A stretch of DNA of 64,000 nt, from positions 1-64,000 of the forward strand of contig JADNRY010000331.1 of the NCBI GenBank assembly GCA_015501585.1, given 5' to 3'. Each line of letters begins with the position of its first letter. The stretch's first letter is position 1. This document shows, piece by piece, positions 57,506 through 64,000 of this stretch. The DNA comes from Rhodocollybia butyracea. Taxonomy: Eukaryota; Basidiomycota; Agaricomycetes; Agaricales; Omphalotaceae. Under the pieces are notes generated by a model. It was not told the DNA's origin. It did no database searches and saw nothing but the letters and a program-made list of their open reading frames with translations. The position numbers were made by a program, and so were the translations under genes.

Positions 57506-60500
57506 ATGCTTCATTCTATCTACGACCTTACAACTTCTTGTAGGAAAACCACTGGCGATGTCCCAGCAAAGCTTGTGGTAAGTTGGTTACGTCTCAGGAG
57601 CTATCGCGATGCCAATGCTGTATATAGGGTGCTTCAACAACGGTGGTAGGGTCCAAGGTGTATCTTTTCGTGAGTAGACGATCTTTTGTCTAGTATCTTA
57701 ATAACTTACAGCAATACAGGGAGGACGTCTGGTTGCAGAGCGCAAAATGGTCTCTGATCTGTATGCCTTTGACCTCGAGACCTACGTTTGGGAGAAGATT
57801 ACTCCTTTTCCCGAAGATGATGTACCCAAGCCTCGATACTTTCACAGCACTGACACCTGTGAGCTCCTCGATACGTTGATTGGAAATTAATCACTCAGGC
57901 GTTCAATAGGGAACAATCAGTTAATCATTTTTGGAGGCATGAGTAACGAGCCCAACTCTCTAAATCCAGAAGAGCTCTGCGTCTTGAACGACGTTCGCTT
58001 TTTCGATCTCAATACTCGGCGCTGGCTTCCTCAATCCCAATTCCCTGTACCTGTCTCGGACACATTCGTTCCCCGTGCTCGTTATGCCCATCTGTCATCT
58101 GTCTCTGCCGACCGCTTGTTCATCATTGGCGGACAGGACTTTTATAATACGTGGTTGGATGATATTTGCGTTTACGATTTGTTAGGTAAAGCATGGGTTC
58201 AACAACGTGACTACCCACGACACTGTGGTACCTATCGAAGCGTTGCAGTATCGTCTTCGAATTGCATCAGACTCCCCCAGGAAGAAGCACGAAACTCTCG
58301 AGCATCCACTAATTTCGGACCTCCCGGTGCTCGGTTTCGTGAAAATGGTGCTTCAAACTCCGGCGAGTTTACTTCCTCGGAAACTTTGACCCATCTCCCC
58401 TATTCAGCTCCACCCACCGATGACCACCCCGCCGACATCTTTTTGTATAGCAACTACAATGTAAGTGTATACATTTTGAAACGCTATTCTTCCTTTCTCA
58501 TCCATCTACAATGTAGTTTACCGACGTCAAACGAGAACTTGAAGTTTTCTCACCTCTTCCAGACACTGATTTCACAATCCAAGAACGTTCTAGTGCAATG
58601 AGCGGCACGACCTTTCCACCCGGTCTCCGTTTTCCAACTGGAGCGATTCTTGGCACGCATCTCATAATAGCCGGGACATATCTAGCTCACAGCTACCAGT
58701 CTTTTTCAATATGGGTCCTTGACCTTATCACTATGACATGGTCTAGAATAGATCCGGGAAAAGCCGTCGAAACTGGATCCTGGTTCCGCGGGTGTGTTTG
58801 GCCTGAACAGAACAAGTTCTTCATCTTTGGAAATCGAAACGGAAACCTTGTCGACGACTATAACAGGAGACTGCTCAGTTGGGATCATGTAGCTGTCATA
58901 GACTTAGAAGCATTCGGGATATACCAGCCACCACCGCTGAAGATGGATATCCCAATGCAGGAATTAGGTTTGGCTGCTCTGGAGGAGAAGGTTCTTGGAG
59001 ATTTCGAAATCGTTTGTGACGATGGCCGCAAGATTGCTTGCTCGCGGCGACTGCTCGAAGAGCGCTGGCCTTGGTTCAAGGCCCAGCGTAAAGATCTTCT
59101 CTCAAAAAACTATATTGGCAAGCGATTCCCTACCAACTTCCCCTATGCATACACAGCTTCCCGAACTGCCAGGTGGCGCTTTGGACAGCGAGCGACCTGA
59201 TCCGAGATTAACACCCCGCGCTTTACATCTCTCAGAACCTTACCCAATAACCTTAGCGCTATTGCAATACTTCTACACGCTCGCGCTTACTACGCCACTT
59301 CAACTTGCTCCAGCGGTCTTGAGCCAACTTCTAGTTTTGGCCACCAATTACAAGATACCTCATCTCGAAGCGCTGGTCAAGCACGCGATGCACCGTGCAC
59401 TGTCGAATTCGACTTCTGTCGGTGTGTATGAAGTGGCTACGCTCTGTGGGTGCCGCAGTTTACAGATTCGGTGAGTTATTCCTGTGCGCGCTGTGTTTCC
59501 CATTAATTTATTTTTCTTTATCCAAAGTGCATTAAAGACTGTGATGGTGAGAGTCTTCTATTTTGTTTGAATCAGAAAACTTACAATTATCATACGTATA
59601 GTCCTACACCCAAAAACGACCACGTAGAGATAAAGAATCTTCAGGAGGTCGACCATCTGATGGTGGTGGAGGTGGCGGAGGTGGTAACGGGGCTGGTTCA
59701 AATGGATACGATGGTCCCGGCGGTGGGTCTCGGGGCGACAAATATTCCAGCACTCGGCCTCGGGGTACTTCAGATGCTAAATGGAGGACCCTGGGCACGG
59801 AAAACGGAGCTGGTACTAACTTCGCTTACTGTTGAGTTGTTCACTTTCAAGGGTTGACAACATACTGATAGTTTACATTGTTTAGCGCGTGATCGCGACT
59901 CTTCACCATCTCCGCCACCGCAAGATGATGTTGATTCTGACTCGGACTCGCTCTTCACAAGACCCCCTAAACATTCTCGTTTCTCAAAAATGACTTCCCA
60001 CGCCCGTCAGAAGAGTACAATGTCCATCGTGTCTCAACATACCGCGCACGAAATGTATGATGTTGTCGACTTGTTGGGGTCAGCCATCGATGCACCGCTA
60101 AATCGCCCTCGTCATGAGCGTGCCAAAAGCGACGATACCCAAGAAACCATTCTCGATCCTTCTCTTCATCCCGAAATTGAGACTGATGCTGAAGGATCAT
60201 CGAGTTCTGCTTGGTCAAGCACCTCATATCAATCGTCGTTCTGTCCGCCTTCCGAGTATGAACTCGTAACAGCTGATGGTGAAATTGAACACGTCTACCT
60301 CCCTCCTTCACCCCTATATCCTGGATTCCACCTGCCTCGGTCTCGAAACTCGCAAGTTCCATCATTAACTTCATCTCGATCTCGTAGCTCGTTTAGCAGT
60401 GGATCGTCGCAAACGTACCCATCTACACCTGGTCTTGTTTCTCCGGCAGAGTATACGGACGCTCATCCCCTTCCTATCATTGCCGAGCGGAATAATGAAA

Positions 60501-61184
60501 GTCAAGAATGGGATCGGTCATCCGATTCTAGTCTGCCAAGACCCATGATACACCTGTCACCTCCCGAATCACTCGTTTCTGCTTGGCCGAAGCAGAAACC
60601 TAAACTGCAGTGGAAACTACCGAATGCAGCTCATAAGGGTTCTCCCACCGAAGAGTCATTCTCACCAGTCCTGGAATCACCTTCATTCCTCGATACCTCT
60701 AGCTCACCGAGGCCTCCAGCGTCTTCACAGCCATACCCTTCATCTCCTACAACCCTTCTATCCCCCACGAAAAAGGCTTTTCCCAGTTTTCATGAACGAT
60801 ACCCCTAGCTCACCTAGATCGCCACCGTCTCCACAGCCATACCCTCTATCTCCTACAAGCCTTCTATCCCCCATGTCTCCCACGAAGAAGGCCTTCCCTA
60901 TCTTCATGAAGAAAGACAAGGATAACCGTTCTCGCACGTCAATATCTTCAATATCCACTCAGGTCTCTCAATTGCCATTGGATGACAAAGCTATGAAAGC
61001 TGAAGATAAGAGACGCAAAAAGGAAGAGGCGAAGCTGAGAACTGAGAGACTTGCGGAGCAGTTGAAGGCCCGAGCCAAAGAACGTGCTCGGGCAGAATTG
61101 GACAACGCATCCACAATTTCAGGAGAGCGAAAGAAAAGAGAACCGGGAGCTATGTATGGTGGTATAGCTGGATTTGTTATGTAG
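57506..61184 (+). CDS. ral2: Kelch-repeat/BTB protein, Ral2-like, one-base frame offset near the end
   Basis: Exons 57506-57577, 57628-57669, 57720-57858, 57910-58460, 58517-59087, 59173-59470, 59528-59546, 59602-59812 and 59886-61184, all phase-consistent. Kelch-type repeats occupy roughly residues 25-380 (KVYLFGGRL, LIIFGGMSN, LFIIGGQDF, HLIIAGTYL, KFFIFGNRN). A BTB-like region follows (VCDDGRKIACSRRLLEERW; LLVLATNYKIPHLEALVKHA). The rest is Gly- and Ser/Pro-rich, with a basic coiled end (DKRRKKEEAKLRTERLAEQL). Fission yeast Ral2 has this layout and acts with Ras1; function here is by analogy. In the last exon a TTTT run near 60787 puts the frame off by one: as written translation ends at 60808 (941 residues), otherwise about 1066. 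Confidence 0.82.
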
Positions 61185-62446
61185 GACGTGTTCGTTTTTT
61201 TTTTTTTTTTGCTTGCATCCTCTCATTATATCTGTCATCTCATTTATATCTGCCATCTCATTTATATCTGTCATTTATCTGTACCGGATTATCTGCTAGT
61301 ATCTGCTGGTCCACGCTCCTTAGCTGCTCTTGTTGTATCCATCTAAGTAATACTTTATTATTACTAATGTATAACGTTCATTGTATCGATGTTGTCTGGT
61401 GAGCAAAACTTAAAGACGCTTCAAGCATCTTGAAATGCTTTCATTTACCGAGCCCGCTTCTACACTCATGTTGATCGCTCTCAGCTATTAAGAAGTTCAC
61501 TGTTGCGTTAAACTGAACGCTCCTTGTAAACCTACTTACCTACCTTGTCTCCCGAAGGCAAACTCTAAAACCTCTTGACACTTTGAGTCGAGGTATAGTG
61601 AGAACGCTCCATGACAAATTCAACGGGAGAATTCGAATTTCGCTCGTAAGTAATACTGACTCGAGAGTGCTCTGTACATAATAGACTAGGTATTGGAGTT
61701 AACTTTGGAACAGCTTCAATACAGGTAGGTTTCCACCTCCCCTCACCGATGTCGACGAGCGTTACTTCTCGGCAGCCTTTTCCCCATCCATCGAGACTTC
61801 TATACCAGATCTATACGACAGGATTCTCTTCCTCCCATTCCGACGGGTTGAATATATCGGCTATCTCGCACCAGTGTTTTTCCATACGTCTAGTATATAG
61901 CGCAACTGTTATCGTATCCGTGTCGAGTAGCTTGAAATCTAATGATAAGATACTGCCTTCACTTCCAAACTTTAGAGCATTGAGAAAACATATTTACTAG
62001 GCTAAGGAAAGCGGAGGTTGGGCATCGTAGACTCGTAGTTAGTGTGTTTCGTGAATCGCTGATCATTTCTTGAACATACTTAAGGATGTACTTAGTAAAT
62101 TAGCTGTGTGTGATAATATGCATACAAACAATTGCGCGATAATCAAGATGTTCAGTCTAGGTACCCGAGCATGAAACAAGTGGTTCACTCAGTAGTAGCA
62201 GTGGCTGCAGCGGCTGGGGTTGGTTCGGCAATAGGCGCAGCTATGGTGGCGTCCTCAGATGATGAAGTCGTTGCGATCGATGATACAGCGAGCTCGTTTC
62301 CCTTCGGTTCACCAAAGATGTGATTGACTTGAAATTGAATATATGTTAGCAAAAAGGGAGTTATCAGTAGGTGAAAGAATTCACATTCTTTTGCGTGTAC
62401 TGCATGAGTAAAGAAACATGAATGAAGTGTTTCAACTGATAAATCC
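61185..62446. other. Intergenic region between Ral2-like and CHFR-like genes
   Basis: 61195-61211 is a T-run and 61220-61310 repeats ATCTG(T/C)CATCTCATTTAT, probably 3' UTR of the Ral2-like gene. 61611-61730 reads MTNSTGEFEFR, a GTAAGT intron, then LGIGVNFGTASIQ, reminiscent of the N-terminus of Hsp70-like (Ssz1-type) proteins, but the continuation is not recognisable, so it is at most a fragment. 62174-62323 opens a 50-codon frame (MKQVVHSVVAVAAAAGVG...) of doubtful reality. Confidence 0.35.
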
Positions 62447-63958
62447 TTAGGACGAACCTAAATCTTTTTGCATCATACAGTCGTCGCCTTTAGGACAATC
62501 TTTGCGGTTCATGACGTGCTCCTCTAAAAATCCTTTCTTTCGTTCTCGGACCCACCAGTCTTTCAGCCCCCAAATAAATATCTCGCACGCACACTGTCGA
62601 CAGATTCTGTTGTGTGGCGCAGAAGGGTCATGCTCCATATTCGGGATTGTGTGTATGTCAAAAAGCTCCGATTCAACAAGAGGCAGGAATTGGCGTGGTT
62701 GTTCCTGGATATGTTTGACAATCTGGAAACAATCGTCAGGAGGAGACTGTATAGGATACCGGCTCAAACCCACATCTCGGTAGATATGCCGTGGGCTGAG
62801 GTCTTGAGCACTAAGGTAATCGAGCAAGATATCCACCTCCACCGCGTTGCCACCAAAAGATTCATACACATCGGTAGACACAAACTAGATCACCCATATC
62901 ACTGAACCCATGGGGTTGCTGAAGAATGACTGGAACTGAAGTGTGGATCAGCTTCGATCCTGGAGAAAAAGAAAAGGAGGTTACCTGCAGAACACCTCGT
63001 CGGAACTTCAACTCCACAGAAACGCACTAGACAAAAATCACATTTCGTTGTAGTAGGCGCATTTAGAGCAAGGAAAGTTTCGCTGAGTAGGAAATAAGAA
63101 ACACAGATCGAACAGTGTTGATAGCCACGCGTACCAGTTTCCGCATTGAGAATGACCAGTCGGAATACCGTCGTCTAAATGCCAAGCGTGATCAGGATCA
63201 ACTACTGGATCAGGTATAGGTTGAGGGCAGATCCAGCCGTAGGGATTGTTAGGTGAACAATGAGGACAAGGTCTTGCATATTCAGCGCTAATATTTACAA
63301 GTTGGTTCAGGAGAAGCTTCACGGGGACTAGGAAACTATATGCAGTAAGGTTAGTACTGAGCTCTTGGAGAGGTATAAAGAATGAAAACCTCACCCGCAT
63401 AGTAGTACCACTCTTGTAGATTTCATCTGCCTGCTCGCGTTCGCGTATAGCTCGTGCTTTGTGAGGCGCACTACGCAACAGGGTATCGAGGACGAGTTGC
63501 AAAGGTCGAGAAGGCGATGCTGTAGTTGATACTGAACGACAGGCAGGACATGACGTGCCACCATTCTAACCGATTAAACATGGATGAATCAAGGTCATAA
63601 CGTCGATATCAGTATAAAGATATGGAATTTGAATGATAATGGCGACTGACGCGAATCCAAAGCTGCAGCAACTGGATGGGAAGCAGTGATGATCAGCAAG
63701 CATGTAAATACAGCATATGCAGTAAAATGGTTACCTGCCACAAAAGAAATGTTGACAAGGAGTAACCATTACAGGTTTGTATAATAACTCTGAACAACAT
63801 CCACACTCTAACTCTTGAGCAAGATCATCGGCGAGCTTGGATTCTATTATGCTGTCATTCTTGTTCAAATCTACTGGTCCCTCTGATTCCTTGAATCTCT
63901 TCCGAGAACTAGACGCATCTTCGTGAAAAGTAGGAGACGTCGGTCTCTTGAGAGACAA
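62447..63958 (-). CDS. CHFR-like RING-finger E3 ubiquitin ligase, with apparent frame breaks
   Basis: Basidiomycete CHFR-type protein. Exon 1 (63958-63735) starts MSLKRPTSPTF and enters the RING at CGCCSELLYKPV, PCQHFFCG. A micro-exon (about 63671-63651) carries the next CC and LWIR. Exon 3 (63566-63395) has NGGTSCPACRS and RSAPHKARAIREREQADEIY. Later exons give EYARPCPHCSPNNPYGWICP, DPDHAWHLDDGIPTGHSQCG, TKCDFCLVRFCGVEVPTRC, YESFGGNAVEVDILLDYL, RICRQCACEIFIWGLKDWW and CPKGDDCMMQKDL, stop 62447. Single-base offsets are needed in the micro-exon, before ISAEYARPC and before TDVYESF, so it is a young pseudogene or the assembly has errors. E3 ligase role and ubiquitin partners are inferred from the family. 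Confidence 0.75.
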
Positions 63959-64000
63959 AGGAGCAGGGGAAGGTGCAGTAGTCAGTACAGAACTATAGGT

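Noticed and set aside
61611..61730. Hsp70/Ssz1 gene start
   Set aside because: Only about 13 residues resemble the family and nothing downstream continues it, so no gene was called.

Overview
The window looks like a repeat-rich arm of a mushroom-type (Agaricomycete) basidiomycete genome. Genes are split by short phase-consistent GT-AG introns (about 45-85 bp). Recognisable proteins are typical of that group: NACHT NTPases, a CHFR-like RING protein, a kelch/BTB protein of the Ral2 type, FKBP12 and the mitochondrial ribosomal protein mS41. All similarities were read by eye from remembered family signatures; no search was run.

Left two thirds (about 1-42.5 kb): accessory, decayed DNA. Three paralogous NACHT loci (about 1.6-8.9, 18.5-23.7 and 40.8-41.2 kb) are all broken. 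Copies 1 and 2 are cut by transposable elements; comparing them gives empty sites and target-site duplications (TSDs). Elements inside them are a solo LTR (2878-3996), a TA-flanked 1-kb fold-back (4637-5638), three elements sharing CATCAGG ends (1842-2121, 20767-22239, 22505-22877), a hAT-like MITE (22989-23483) and perhaps an LTR-like block (6614-8215). Between them lie decayed copies of the mS41 gene (family A), of an unidentified minus-strand gene (family B) and of a third unidentified segment (family C). Other elements are a hAT-like MITE (13198-13982), a 2.2-kb long-TIR element (28833-31024), a full-length but dead Ty1/copia element (31589-36638) and a hAT-like MITE (36646-37296) that the copia element split at its target-site duplication.

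Right third (about 43-64 kb): gene-rich. In order: a two-exon acidic zinc-finger-like gene (+), the only intact mS41 gene (-), a tRNA gene with an oddly interrupted anticodon loop (-), a tandem cluster of small secreted proteins (three copies and a relic, +) enclosing some repeated exon-like units, a coiled-coil protein (-) divergent from FKBP12 (+), an uncertain minus-strand exon, the Ral2-like kelch/BTB gene (+), and the CHFR-like gene (-) running to the right edge.

How it fits together: housekeeping genes (mS41, tRNA-Met, FKBP12, Ral2-like, CHFR-like) sit beside fast-evolving ones (secreted proteins, NACHT receptors). mS41, family B and the NACHT 5' end have been copied through the accessory half and then decayed by transposon insertion, CpG-type transitions and deletion. 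Several otherwise good genes at the right end carry single-base frame offsets, so assembly quality should be kept in mind.
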